41,780 nucleotides of DNA from an uncultured Bacteroidales bacterium (GCA_944321885.1 CALUNB010000093.1:1-41780); one strand, 5' to 3'; shown: positions 16,752 to 26,627, counted from the first letter of the stretch. Numbers and translations are program-made. The notes: generated by a model from the letters alone, not told the origin.

Positions 16752-19700
16752 ATGGGCGCATACGATTCTTTTTTGAAAAAACTGGATGCTTTCATCCGGA
16801 AATTTTATTTGGACAAGGCTTTGAGAGGCTTCCTGCTTTTGGTCTGTTTCCTGCTTCTCCTGTTCGCCCTGTTCAGCCTCTTGGAATACCTTTCCTTTTT
16901 TTCCACGCCCGTGCGTTCCGGGATGTTTTGGACATTCACAGGCTTGGCTTGCGTAGGCTTTGTCTTCTTGGTCTTGCTTCCTTTGCTACGTGCTTTCGGG
17001 CTTTTGAGACGGATGTCGTACCGTGAAGCGGCCCGTTACCTTTCTTCGCGCTATCCCGAATTGGACGACAAATTGTACAATGTCCTCGATTTGGAAGAGA
17101 GCCGGACCGGAGATGCGGATGTTCCAGAGGCTTTATTGGATGCGGCCATCGAACAGGTTTCCTCCCGTTTTGTGTCTTATCGTTTCGAAAAAATCGTGCG
17201 TCTCAAGGCAAACCGCCCTTATTTGTACGTTTTGCTTTCGTTGGTGCTCTTGTTTGTCTTGGTTGGGATTTGGAATCCCCGGCTTTGGCAGTCTTCGGAG
17301 AGAATCGTGCATTACGAGCGGGCTTTCGCGCGGGATTTTCCTTTTTCAATCCGGATTGCCGATTCGGTCTTGAACGTGCCTTATGAGGAGGATTTTACCT
17401 TGGACATTTTGGCGGAAGGTTCGGCCTTGCCTTCTGAGGCTTCCTTGGTTTTCGACGGGAGGGTAGTGGCCTGCAAGAAGGTGGAACCGGGTCGCTTCAC
17501 CTATGTTTTCAGAAAAGTGCAGCGCGATATCCCTTTCCGGATTGTTACCGGGAAGTACCAGAGCGGGGAGTTTTTGTTGAAGGTGGATTACAAGCCTTTG
17601 TTGTCTTCGATGCGGGTGGTGCTCCATTATCCTCCTTATACGGGTTTGGAGCCGGAAGCGGTCGAGAACACTTTGGATTTGGAAGTTCCACATGGGACGC
17701 GTCTGGAATGGAACCTTTTGTTCGAGCATGCCCGGGATTTGGAAGTTTTTGAACTTCCGGGCAGGGGAGAAGGGAAGGTTTTGAAATCCTTGGAGGTGGA
17801 TACGAGCGGTCGGCCCTTGTTCGTTTTTTCCAAAACCGCCTTGCAGTCTTTCCGTTATGCCTTGGTGCCTTTGCCCTTTTCGGAGTTTCCGCTCTTGGAT
17901 ACCTTGTCCTTTTCAGTAAATGTGCTTCCTGATGCCTATCCTCGTATCGAAGTGCAGCAATATTTGGACAGTTCGGATGTGGAGAAACGTTTTTTTACGG
18001 GACATATCGTTGATGATTACGGTTTTTCTGCTTTGTACTTTAATTTACATTGTTTCAATAATTTAACAGGAAATGAGTGGGATTGGGCCGATACGCTTGC
18101 GATTGATTTTCCGGTTTTGGAACAAGAATTTTCCTATCATCTTGATTGGAAGTATTTTCCGATTAATCCGGGGGATGAACTCACTTATGGTTTTGAAGTA
18201 AGGGACAACGATGCGTTGGCTGGATTCAAACCGGCTTACTCTTCCGTTTTTTCATACAGGAAGATGTCGGAAGAGGAAGTGCGGGAGGAAATAGCAAAGA
18301 CTTCGGCTTCGATAGGGGATAATTTTTCTTTGAGTTTGCAATCCATGCGGGCTTATGAAAAAGAAGTGGCGGATATGATTGAGAGCTTGATTTCAAAACA
18401 GGCTTTCACTTGGCAGGACCGTCAGGATTTGGAACTCTTGTTGGAACGTCGTCAAGAGTTGGAACATAAGTACGAGGAAATCAAGAATGAATTGGAGCGC
18501 AAATCGGAATTGGAATCCACTTTGGATTCGGAAAACAAGGTGTTGGAGGAAAAGCGGCGGGAATTGGAATCTTTGATGGAACGCCTTTTCGATGAATCGG
18601 TGATGGATAAGTTGGCGGAGTTGCAGCGTTTGATGGAGGAGAACAAACCGAAAGAAGATTTGATCGATGCTTTGGAAGATTTGCGGGAGCAGAGTAATTT
18701 GTCGGTCGAGGATTTGGAAAGGAACATGAATCTTTACAAGCAGCTGGAATTTGAGAACCGTTTGGAGAATTTGATTTCGGATGCGAAGGAGCTGCATGCA
18801 AGGAGCGAGGAATTGCACGATTTGATGCAGGATTTGAAAGCTTCCGAATTTTCTTCGGAGAAGGATTCCTTGTCTTCTTTGCTTTCCGATTTGGAGGAAC
18901 GCAAGCAGGACTTGGAATCGGATTTGTTGGAGGCAGACCGTTTGAACTCGGATTTGGAAAAGCCCACTTCTTTTTCGGTTCCGGACTCCTTGCTTGATGC
19001 CATTTCGAAGAAGATGCAGGAGACCTCTTCGCATATCGGTGGTGCTGAAGGAAAATCTGCCGTGAAGAGCCAGCAAGAAACGAGTGATATGTTTCAATCT
19101 TTGGTTTCGGATTTGGAAGGACAGCAGGAGAAGATTGAACAGGAAACCGCTGCGGAAGATGCGGCTTTTCTCCGTCTGTTATTGAAATCAGTCTTACGGG
19201 TTTCCTTTAACCAGGAAAATTTGTTGTCGGATTTGGCTTTCACCCGGGTCAATAATCCCTATTATGCAGAAATCATCCGGAAGCAATCTTCATTGAATAC
19301 GGAGATAACCTTTGTCGTTGACAGCGTGCGGGCCATTTCGAAGCGCCAGCCCCAAGTGGCCTTGACCACGGATAGGGAAGTCAAAAACCTGCTTGATTAT
19401 AGTTCCCGGACTTTGGCCTTGCTTTTGCGGATGAACAATGTGCATTACCAACGTTATGGTATGTCGAATAGCAAGGCGAGGACTTACCAGCAATATACGA
19501 TGACCTCTTTGAATAATTTGGCTTTGCTTTTGTCCGAGTCTTTGGATAAGATGCAGTCGCAGTTGGCCATGAAAGGGAATTCTTCGGGCAATCAAAAAGG
19601 AATGCCCCAGATGTCCTCTTCGGGTAAGGGAAAAACAGGAAAGATACCTATGCCTTCTTTGGCGAATCCGGGTTCTGAACAAAATTTGCAGAAAATGCAG

Positions 19701-20255
19701 GAATCCTTGAACCGTCAGTTGGAAGCTTTAAAGAAGATGTTGGAGGAACAAGCGGGAAAGATGCAGGAAGGGAAGGCGAGTACGCAATCCGGCAGTGGTA
19801 AGTCTGGAAACAGCCAAGGCCAAGATGCAACAGAGGAGAAAGTGTCCGAGGCTTTTGCCCGGGCTGCCGCGCAACAGGAAATGATACGGCGGATACTTCA
19901 AGAACGTTTGCAACAGGAAAAAGCTGCCAATCCAAGTTCTGTTGGAAAGTATAACCAGATTCTGGGAGAAATGGAGCAAACAGAAAGGGATTTGGTAAAC
20001 CGTGTCTTGAACGAACGACTCTTGGCCCGTCAAAAACGGATAGAAACCCGTTTGTTGGAAGCGGAAAATGCAGAATTGCGCCGTGAGAAGGATAACGAGC
20101 GTGAATCAAAAGAGGGTCGTCAGTTTTCGCCTTATGAAATCGACAGCCTGCCTGTATTCTTTGAAAGGCGTCAGAGTTCGGATGTGCTCAAAGAAAATAT
20201 TCCTGCCCTGCAACCTTATTACAAGAAAAAGGTCCAAGATTATTTCTTCGATTGA
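16752..20255 (+). CDS. DUF4175 family large membrane protein
   Basis: A 1167-residue protein of a Bacteroidetes family (DUF4175) with no settled function. Three hydrophobic helices lie near the N-terminus (GFLLLVCFLLLLFALFSLLE, then WTFTGLACVGFVFLVLLPLL, then YVLLSLVLLFVLVGIW), followed by an extracytoplasmic-looking beta-rich part to about 500. A very long charged coiled coil runs at about 510-760 with many Leu-Glu repeats, then a Gln/Ser/Gly-rich region at about 940-1040. It ends in a conserved-looking tail (LPVFFERRQSSDVLKENIPA). An in-frame TTG at 16743 is possible, but ATG at 16752 sits well with the promoter. It borders the proposed origin; a structural role at the envelope is a guess. 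Confidence 0.85.
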   Translation: MGAYDSFLKKLDAFIRKFYLDKALRGFLLLVCFLLLLFALFSLLEYLSFFSTPVRSGMFWTFTGLACVGFVFLVLLPLLRAFGLLRRMSYREAARYLSSRYPELDDKLYNVLDLEESRTGDADVPEALLDAAIEQVSSRFVSYRFEKIVRLKANRPYLYVLLSLVLLFVLVGIWNPRLWQSSERIVHYERAFARDFPFSIRIADSVLNVPYEEDFTLDILAEGSALPSEASLVFDGRVVACKKVEPGRFTYVFRKVQRDIPFRIVTGKYQSGEFLLKVDYKPLLSSMRVVLHYPPYTGLEPEAVENTLDLEVPHGTRLEWNLLFEHARDLEVFELPGRGEGKVLKSLEVDTSGRPLFVFSKTALQSFRYALVPLPFSEFPLLDTLSFSVNVLPDAYPRIEVQQYLDSSDVEKRFFTGHIVDDYGFSALYFNLHCFNNLTGNEWDWADTLAIDFPVLEQEFSYHLDWKYFPINPGDELTYGFEVRDNDALAGFKPAYSSVFSYRKMSEEEVREEIAKTSASIGDNFSLSLQSMRAYEKEVADMIESLISKQAFTWQDRQDLELLLERRQELEHKYEEIKNELERKSELESTLDSENKVLEEKRRELESLMERLFDESVMDKLAELQRLMEENKPKEDLIDALEDLREQSNLSVEDLERNMNLYKQLEFENRLENLISDAKELHARSEELHDLMQDLKASEFSSEKDSLSSLLSDLEERKQDLESDLLEADRLNSDLEKPTSFSVPDSLLDAISKKMQETSSHIGGAEGKSAVKSQQETSDMFQSLVSDLEGQQEKIEQETAAEDAAFLRLLLKSVLRVSFNQENLLSDLAFTRVNNPYYAEIIRKQSSLNTEITFVVDSVRAISKRQPQVALTTDREVKNLLDYSSRTLALLLRMNNVHYQRYGMSNSKARTYQQYTMTSLNNLALLLSESLDKMQSQLAMKGNSSGNQKGMPQMSSSGKGKTGKIPMPSLANPGSEQNLQKMQESLNRQLEALKKMLEEQAGKMQEGKASTQSGSGKSGNSQGQDATEEKVSEAFARAAAQQEMIRRILQERLQQEKAANPSSVGKYNQILGEMEQTERDLVNRVLNERLLARQKRIETRLLEAENAELRREKDNERESKEGRQFSPYEIDSLPVFFERRQSSDVLKENIPALQPYYKKKVQDYFFD

Positions 20256-20294
20256 TGTTTTGCGATTTTCGACTTGGAGGTGTGAAAATGTATG

Positions 20295-20314
20295 AATGTT
20301 CCACGTGGAACATT
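20295..20314. other. parS-like ParB-binding site
   Basis: AATGTTCCACGTGGAACATT is a perfect 20-bp palindrome. Its inner 16 bp, TGTTCCACGTGGAACA, differ by one base from the widely conserved bacterial parS TGTTCCACGTGAAACA and keep the CACGTG core and TGTT/AACA arms. It is intergenic, 40 bp after the DUF4175 gene and about 3.8 kb from the proposed origin, where parS sites usually cluster. Confidence 0.8.
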
Positions 20315-20531
20315 GAAATGATTTTATATGTTTCGTGTTCTTTGTGATTGATTTCGTGTTAAAGTTTTTCAAGAGTTAATTCTATATTTAATTTTGAAAA
20401 TCAAGTTGATATTGGATAAAGAATGGTTTGTCGGAGTTTTATTGTGTTTTACTGCCAAACCTGAAATTGCGACCTCATCGAATTCAACAAATCATTCGCA
20501 TCTGCATGACAAGTTTGCACCTGTATGGCTA

Positions 20532-20917
20532 AGAAGCTGTTTTAAAATTTCTTACAATCCTGAGATGGCTGAATTATCAGGGACCGGATTCAGGATTTTG
20601 TTTGCTCATCGGGGGCTATTTCGGGTTTTGGTTGAGCGATGCTCGAAGAGGGTGTATCAAATAGGCATTTGAAATCACTCTCAGGCGGCGTGTCAGAGTG
20701 AGTAAGATGCAAGGCGCTGAGAGCGAGAACGAAGGAGCGTACTGAAGTACGTGACTGAGTTCGAGACTCGATAGCAACGAAGCAGATTGCTCATTATGAC
20801 ACGCCGCCGTTTGCGTTTTTCTCGTCCGATAGCTTGGCTATCCTCCTTTGAAAAACGCCGCGCCTTCCCTCCAAATCCCCTCCCGATGGCCTAAACAAAT
20901 AAATTTAAACAGCTTCT
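20532..20917. repeat. Compound intergenic repeat element, MITE-like
   Basis: AGAAGCTGTTTTAAAATTT (20532-20550) and its inverted partner AAATTTAAACAGCTTCT (20901-20917) bound a 386-bp non-coding block. Inside, perfect 12-bp arms GGCGGCGTGTCA (20684-20695) and TGACACGCCGCC (20797-20808) enclose a 125-bp inverted structure with CGTACTGAAGTACG at its centre. Its inner arms (TGTCAGAGTGAGTAAGATGC and CAGATTGCTCATTATGACA) match the short element at 8097-8164. No transposase is present. The rest of the gap 20256-21043 has no gene I can support. Confidence 0.75.
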
Positions 20918-20960
20918 GAGGTACTATTTGATTTTAAAGAGGGCCTAAAATCTTTCCTTT

Positions 20961-20994
20961 TTTGTGCGAGGCTTGATTGGAAAGCGTATTTTTG
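20961..20994 (+). promoter_or_regulatory. Promoter of ybeY
   Basis: TTTG (20961-20964) and TATTTTTG (20987-20994), a perfect -7 box, are 22 bp apart, slightly wider than usual. Transcription would begin near 21001, about 43 nt before the ybeY start. Confidence 0.55.
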
Positions 20995-21043
20995 CGCTTT
21001 GATTTGGAAACCTTGTTTTGATTGTGGAACCACTAAATACACG

Positions 21044-21607
21044 ATGACAATGGAATTGAGTTTTCATGAACAAGATGTGAAACTTAGTATTTTGAAACGG
21101 ATTCAGACCCGCACCTGTCTTTTGAAGGTGATTGAGCAACTGGGGAGAAAATGCGGCACCGTCAATTACATCTTTTGTTCGGATGGTTATTTGTACCAGA
21201 TGAATAAGACCTATTTGAACCATGATACTTTGACGGACATAATAACTTTTGATTACACGGCAGGGGAGTATTCCATGGACGATGCGATGTTTGCGGAATC
21301 TGGATTGCTGGATGATGCCGGATTCTTGGATTCCTTTTTGGAAAACCGCGAAGATTCCAAAAAGTTAATATCCGGTGATATTTACATCAGTCTTGACCGT
21401 GTGAGGGAAAACGCAAAAAAGTTCCACGTGAAACAAATTGACGAACTGAATCGTGTCATGATCCATGGTTTGCTCCATTTGGCGGGTTACAAGGACAAGG
21501 AACCCGAAGAAGAAAAGAAAATGCATGCCATGGAGGACAAAATGTTGGCAAGTTGTTTTCCGGGATACGAGCATCTGAACTTTGGTTTGGAAAACCGGAA
21601 TGTTTGA
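21044..21607 (+). CDS. ybeY: Endoribonuclease YbeY
   Basis: A 187-residue UPF0054-family metal-dependent RNase needed for 16S rRNA 3'-end maturation and ribosome quality control. The metal-binding motif is VMIHGLLHLAGYKD near residue 145; the family's final histidine is replaced by aspartate, a variation I believe is usual in this phylum. LNHDTLTDIITFDY and the ISGDIYISLDRV strand also match. It is longer than the E. coli protein, with a Met/Asp/Glu-rich insert at about 75-105. ATG at 21044 or 21050 are both plausible; the frame is open from further upstream. A parS-like site is embedded in its coding sequence. mnmG follows 46 bp downstream and is likely co-transcribed. Confidence 0.92.
   Translation: MTMELSFHEQDVKLSILKRIQTRTCLLKVIEQLGRKCGTVNYIFCSDGYLYQMNKTYLNHDTLTDIITFDYTAGEYSMDDAMFAESGLLDDAGFLDSFLENREDSKKLISGDIYISLDRVRENAKKFHVKQIDELNRVMIHGLLHLAGYKDKEPEEEKKMHAMEDKMLASCFPGYEHLNFGLENRNV
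21420..21435. other. Second parS-like site, inside ybeY
   Basis: AGTTCCACGTGAAACA matches the bacterial parS TGTTCCACGTGAAACA at 15 of 16 positions. It encodes the Phe-His-Val-Lys of YbeY, so the site is constrained by both roles. It is 1.1 kb from the palindromic site at 20295-20314. Confidence 0.75.
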
Positions 21608-21653
21608 ATGAAAACTTGTCGTTTTACTTTCTATTGATAAGTTTAAAAGCTTG

Positions 21654-23537
21654 ATGACAATGTTTTTGGATTATGATATCGTTGTGGTTGGAGGAGGTCA
21701 TGCAGGTTGTGAGGCTGCCGCTGCTGCTGCCAATTTGGGAAGCCGGGTCTTGTTGCTGAGCATGCAAATCGACCGCATGGCTTATATGTCCTGTAATCCG
21801 GCTATGGGGGGTGTGGCGAAGGGACAGATTGTGAGGGAAATCGATGCAATGGGCGGTTATTCTGGGATCATCACCGACCAAGCGGCACTGCAATTCCGGA
21901 TGTTAAATCGTTCAAAGGGTCCGGCCATGTGGAGCCCTCGGGCGCAATGCGACATGTGGCAGTTTTCTTCCGCCTGGAGACAAACTTTGGAATCGGTCGG
22001 GAATTTGGATATAAGGCAGGATACAGTAACATCCCTTCTTTTTGAAAACAATAAGGTCGTGGGAGTCAGGACACTTTGCGGGGCAGAAATCCATGCCTGT
22101 TCCGTCATTCTCACGGCTGGGACTTTTTTGAACGGAAAAATCCATATTGGTGAAAAATCTTGTCCGGGCGGTCGTTTGGGAGAATCGGCCTCGACGGGTT
22201 TGAGCGAGCAACTTTCAGCAATGGGTTTTGATGTGCAAAGCCTTAAAACGGGGACACCGGTGCGTTTGGATGCCCGTACCATCGATTTCAGTGTCCTGAC
22301 CGAGCAAAGGGGGGATGAAAATCCTTCCAAATTTTCTTTCAGCGACACTTTGCCTGTCCGGGACCAACTTTCTTGTTATTTGGTTTATACCAATTTGGAA
22401 GTGCATGATATCCTTCGGACCGGTTTCGACCGTTCGCCCATGTTCACCGGAAGGATCAAGGGCAGGGGGCCTCGCTACTGTCCTTCCATCGAAGACAAGA
22501 TAGAACGTTTCGCGGACAAGGACCGGCACCAACTTTTCCTTGAACCTTGTGGAAGATACAGTCATGAATACTATTTGAATGGTTTTTCCTCTTCCTTGCC
22601 CGAAGAAATACAAGTAGCTGCTTTGCATAAAATAAAAGGTTTTGAACATGCAAAGATATACAGGCCTGGGTACGCTATCGAATACGATTATTTTAACCCG
22701 ACCCAGTTGCAGGCAAGTTTGGAATCCAAATTGGTTGAAAATCTCTATCTTGCCGGGCAAGTCAACGGTACCACGGGTTATGAAGAAGCTGCTGGACAAG
22801 GTTTTATGGCAGGAATCAACGCCCATTTGAAGCTTGTTGGAAAGGATTCCTTCGTTTTGCAACGTTCCCAGGCCTATATCGGTGTTTTGATTGATGATTT
22901 GATTACGAAGGGGGTCGATGAGCCTTATCGTATGTTTACTTCGCGTGCGGAATACCGTATCTTGCTTAGACAAGACAATGCAGACGAGAGACTTACACCT
23001 TTGTCCCATCAATTGGGTCTCGCTTCCGGAAATCGTATGCGGCGTTTGGAAAAAAAGAAGAGGCAGGAGGCATCGGTGAAGTACTATTTGGAGAATCATA
23101 AGTTGGAGCCTTCCCAAGCGAATGCCCGTCTGGAATCCTTGGGAACGGCTCCCTTGTCACAGAAGGCGGATCTGGCTTCCTTGTTGCAACGACCCCAAGT
23201 GCGACTCCAAGATTTGCGGGAAATGGACCCGGGTTTGGAACGTTGTGTTTCGGCTTATGCTTCCGAACCTTATTATGCCGAGATGTTGGAAGAGGTGGAA
23301 ATCGCGCTCAAATACGATTCCTATATCCGCAAGGAAGAAGAAAATGCAGCCCGGCTTTCCAGATACGACAATTTGGCTTTGAAGCAAGATTTTGATTATA
23401 AATCGATTCTGTCGCTTTCGTATGAGGCAAGGGAGAAATTGAGCCGTCTTAAGCCTGCCACTTTGGGCCAGGCTTCACGGATCCCGGGGGTTTCCCCTTC
23501 CGACATCTCGGTACTTTTGGTCTGGTTGAACAAATAG
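21654..23537 (+). CDS. mnmG: tRNA uridine 5-carboxymethylaminomethyl modification enzyme MnmG
   Basis: A 627-residue FAD enzyme, normal length. With MnmE it installs the carboxymethylaminomethyl group on the wobble uridine of several tRNAs. The FAD dinucleotide fold is VVVGGGHAGCEAAAAAANLG near the N-terminus, followed by MSCNPAMGGVAKGQIVREID, the conserved PRYCPSIEDK, and YEEAAGQGFMAGINA; the C-terminal tRNA-binding part ends normally. A TTG codon directly before the ATG at 21654 and an ATG at 21660 are alternatives. mnmG (gidA) is linked to the replication origin in several bacteria, which agrees with the nearby origin candidate and parS-like sites. Confidence 0.97.
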   Translation: MTMFLDYDIVVVGGGHAGCEAAAAAANLGSRVLLLSMQIDRMAYMSCNPAMGGVAKGQIVREIDAMGGYSGIITDQAALQFRMLNRSKGPAMWSPRAQCDMWQFSSAWRQTLESVGNLDIRQDTVTSLLFENNKVVGVRTLCGAEIHACSVILTAGTFLNGKIHIGEKSCPGGRLGESASTGLSEQLSAMGFDVQSLKTGTPVRLDARTIDFSVLTEQRGDENPSKFSFSDTLPVRDQLSCYLVYTNLEVHDILRTGFDRSPMFTGRIKGRGPRYCPSIEDKIERFADKDRHQLFLEPCGRYSHEYYLNGFSSSLPEEIQVAALHKIKGFEHAKIYRPGYAIEYDYFNPTQLQASLESKLVENLYLAGQVNGTTGYEEAAGQGFMAGINAHLKLVGKDSFVLQRSQAYIGVLIDDLITKGVDEPYRMFTSRAEYRILLRQDNADERLTPLSHQLGLASGNRMRRLEKKKRQEASVKYYLENHKLEPSQANARLESLGTAPLSQKADLASLLQRPQVRLQDLREMDPGLERCVSAYASEPYYAEMLEEVEIALKYDSYIRKEEENAARLSRYDNLALKQDFDYKSILSLSYEAREKLSRLKPATLGQASRIPGVSPSDISVLLVWLNK

Positions 23538-23628
23538 GCCTGGTAAGTCCGAGGCTACGCGGTTTGCCTTATTTTTCATAATTTGGCCTAAGCGGAAATC
23601 TTTTCCATGGAATGGAAAATTGTTGAAA

Positions 23629-26610
23629 ATGAGTGAAAAAATGGTTCAGGAAATTTCTGAGGAAAGTCAGGGAACACAAGGGCGGGCTGCCGCGAAAAAG
23701 GGGGTGAAGCGAGGCGATGGTACCTTGGTGGAAACCCCTTTGATGCGCCAATACTATGAAATCAAGCAACAGCATCCCGATGCCGTGTTGCTTTTCCGGG
23801 TGGGGGATTTTTATGAAACTTTCGGGGAGGATGCCATTTTTGCCTCCAAGGTCCTCAATATCGTCCTGACGCGTAAAGCCAATGGTTCCCATACTTTTAT
23901 CGAACTGGCGGGATTCCCATACCATGCCTTGGAAACCTATCTTTACAAATTGGTCAGGGCCGGGGGAAAGGTTGCTATCTGTGAACAGCTGGAAGACCCC
24001 AAGCTAACCAAGAAATTAGTCAAACGCGGTGTTACCGAATTGATTACGCCGGGAATTTCCTTCAACGACCGTTTGCTGGAAAACGGGAAGAACAATTTCC
24101 TTTGCGGATTGTTTCCCGGTCCGGATTCCCTTTTCCTCCCGGGACGGAAGAAGTCCCGGAAACCTGCTTCCGATATTTCCATGGGTGTCGCCTTTCTGGA
24201 CGTGAGTACCGGGGAATTTTTCGTGGCCGAGGGTAAACAGGATTATGTCCGTAAATTGCTCGACAATTTCCAGCCCTCCGAGGTTGTACTGCCCCGGGCC
24301 TACCGGGAGGACTTTTTCCAATCCTTCGGCAATTGTTATTACGTGACAGTCTTTGAGGATTGGGTCTTCAAACCCGATTTTGCCCGTGAACTCCTGTTGA
24401 AGCATTTCAAGACCAACTCCTTGAAGGGATTCGGCGTGGAAGAAATGCCGGCCGCCCAGATTGCAGCGGCTTCCTGCCTGCATTACCTGATTGAAAGCAA
24501 GCACGAGAAATCTTCCCATATTTCTTCCTTGCAGAAGATAGAGGAGAGCCGCTATGTCTGGATGGATGCTTTTACCTTGCGGAACTTGGAACTCTTGCAA
24601 CCCTCTTCTTCGGCGGTGGACGCTTCCAAAGAAGCCGAAAACTCCTTGTGGGCCGTTTTGGACAAGACGGTCACTCCCATGGGTTCGCGCTTGCTGCGGC
24701 GTATGATATGTTTGCCTTTGAAGGACAAGTCCGCTTTGGAAGAACGTTTCGATTATGTGCAGGCCTTGTTCGGGAATCCGGATGAAGCGTCTTTTCTGGG
24801 AGACAAGTTGGAGCATATGGGAGATTTGGAACGCCTGCTTTCGAAAGTGGCTGCCATGCGGGCCTTACCGAGGGAGATGCTCCAATTGAAAACAGCCTTG
24901 GGCCTGTTGGCCGAAATCAAAGCTTGGGGTGAATCTGCAAAAAACGTAGAGCAAGAAGTTGAAAATCGTAGGGAAGGAAAGGATGGAGAAAATACGTTGA
25001 ATGCGGATTCCGGACTTTCGGGGAAGAAGCTTGTCCGGGAATGGGCTGCTTCTTTGGACACTTGTTCCGAACTTTACGATTATTTGGAAAAAAGCATCAA
25101 TCCGGAAGCTCCGGCCTTACTTGCCAAAGGCGATGTGATTGCATCCGGTATGGATACCGAACTAGATGAACTGCGCAAGATTGCGTTTTCTGGAAAAGAG
25201 TATTTGGCGGAACTTCTGCAAAGGGAAAGTCAGGAAAGCGGCATTACCGGATTGAAGCTAGGTTTCAATAATGTCTATGGATATTACCTGGAAGTGACCC
25301 AGTCTTTCAAGGACAAAGTACCTCCCCAATGGGTACGCAAACAAACTTTGACAAATGCGGAACGCTATATCACGCAAGACCTCAAAGCTTATGAAGAAAA
25401 AGTACTCACTGCCCAGGAAAAGATAACTACGGTTGAATCCCGACTTTACCAACAAGTCCTGGCTCATGCGGCAACCTATATAAAACGTATCCAAGAATCC
25501 GTGCAAAAGATTGCATTTTTTGATGTTATGCTTTCCTTTGCAAAGGTTTCAAAGCAGAATAAATATGTACGTCCCGACTTGGAGAATGACTACGATTTGG
25601 AAATTATCCAGGGACGGCATCCGGTCATAGAACGGCATATCCCTGCGGGACAGTCTTATGTCCCCAACGATATCCGTTTCAAGCGGGATGCTTGCCGCAT
25701 CATGATGATTACCGGTCCCAATATGTCGGGTAAGTCGGCTGTCCTACGCCAGACTGCCTTGATTGTGCTGATGGCGCAGATTGGGTGCTTCGTTCCGGCG
25801 CAAGCCGCCCGGATAGGTTTGGTGGACAAGATTTTCACCCGGGTGGGAGCCACGGACAACCTGGCTTCGGGCGAAAGTACCTTCATGGTGGAAATGAACG
25901 AGACTGCCAATATTCTCAACAATTTGACCGACCGTTCTTTGGTCCTTTTGGACGAAATCGGGCGTGGAACCAGTACCTACGACGGTATTTCCATTGCCTG
26001 GGCCATTGCCGAGTATTTGCATGACGCACCCAAGCGTTCAGCCAAGGTCTTGTTTGCTACCCATTACCATGAGTTGAACCAGATGGCGGCCCGTTTTCCC
26101 CATATACGCAACTACCATGTCCGGGTGAAGGAAGTGGGCGACCAAGTGATTTTTTTGAGGACTTTGGCGGAGGGCGGTTCGGAACACAGCTTCGGGATCC
26201 ATGTGGCCCAGTTGGCCGGGATGCCTCCCTTTGTCGTGCGGAGGGCCGAGGAAATTTTACAGGGTTTGGAAAACGGTACGGGTCAGGAGCGTCTCCAGCG
26301 TTCCATTTCGGATTTGTCCCGATCCGTGGAAGCCCCTGCTGGGCAGGATGGAGACGGGCTCCCGGCCAGTCAGGTTCCTACATCCGATTCTCAGGAGGTC
26401 AAAATGCTCTCAAACCCTCTTTCCGATGGTACTCAAAATGCTGATAAAAAAGAACATAAACCTTACCAGCTGAGCTTCATCCAACTTGACGATCCTTTGC
26501 TCGAAAAAATCCGGGACGAAATCATGGACTTGGACATCAATTCCCTTACTCCCGTGCAGGCTCTCAATAAGTTAGATGAAATCAAACGGCTCATCGGAAA
26601 AAAAGATTAA
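23629..26610 (+). CDS. mutS: DNA mismatch repair protein MutS
   Basis: A 993-residue MutS. The mismatch-reading motif is in RVGDFYETFGEDA at about 60-72 (Phe-Tyr-Glu). The ATPase has Walker A ITGPNMSGKS at about 693-702, the ASGESTFMVEMNE signature, and Walker B LLDEIGRGTST at about 773-783. It detects mismatches and recruits MutL; mutL is not in the window. The protein is about 100 residues longer than the usual 850-900. Extra length lies in the N-terminal tail, a charged insert at about 440-465, and a Ser/Gln-rich stretch before the C-terminal helices. The open frame extends to TTG codons upstream, but the ATG at 23629 is the better start. Confidence 0.97.
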   Translation: MSEKMVQEISEESQGTQGRAAAKKGVKRGDGTLVETPLMRQYYEIKQQHPDAVLLFRVGDFYETFGEDAIFASKVLNIVLTRKANGSHTFIELAGFPYHALETYLYKLVRAGGKVAICEQLEDPKLTKKLVKRGVTELITPGISFNDRLLENGKNNFLCGLFPGPDSLFLPGRKKSRKPASDISMGVAFLDVSTGEFFVAEGKQDYVRKLLDNFQPSEVVLPRAYREDFFQSFGNCYYVTVFEDWVFKPDFARELLLKHFKTNSLKGFGVEEMPAAQIAAASCLHYLIESKHEKSSHISSLQKIEESRYVWMDAFTLRNLELLQPSSSAVDASKEAENSLWAVLDKTVTPMGSRLLRRMICLPLKDKSALEERFDYVQALFGNPDEASFLGDKLEHMGDLERLLSKVAAMRALPREMLQLKTALGLLAEIKAWGESAKNVEQEVENRREGKDGENTLNADSGLSGKKLVREWAASLDTCSELYDYLEKSINPEAPALLAKGDVIASGMDTELDELRKIAFSGKEYLAELLQRESQESGITGLKLGFNNVYGYYLEVTQSFKDKVPPQWVRKQTLTNAERYITQDLKAYEEKVLTAQEKITTVESRLYQQVLAHAATYIKRIQESVQKIAFFDVMLSFAKVSKQNKYVRPDLENDYDLEIIQGRHPVIERHIPAGQSYVPNDIRFKRDACRIMMITGPNMSGKSAVLRQTALIVLMAQIGCFVPAQAARIGLVDKIFTRVGATDNLASGESTFMVEMNETANILNNLTDRSLVLLDEIGRGTSTYDGISIAWAIAEYLHDAPKRSAKVLFATHYHELNQMAARFPHIRNYHVRVKEVGDQVIFLRTLAEGGSEHSFGIHVAQLAGMPPFVVRRAEEILQGLENGTGQERLQRSISDLSRSVEAPAGQDGDGLPASQVPTSDSQEVKMLSNPLSDGTQNADKKEHKPYQLSFIQLDDPLLEKIRDEIMDLDINSLTPVQALNKLDEIKRLIGKKD

Positions 26611-26627
26611 ATTTTTTTTGAAAAAAG

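Noticed and set aside
20394..20672. A 92-codon open frame on the plus strand
   Set aside because: It runs into the compound repeat element at 20532 and has no family similarity I can see.
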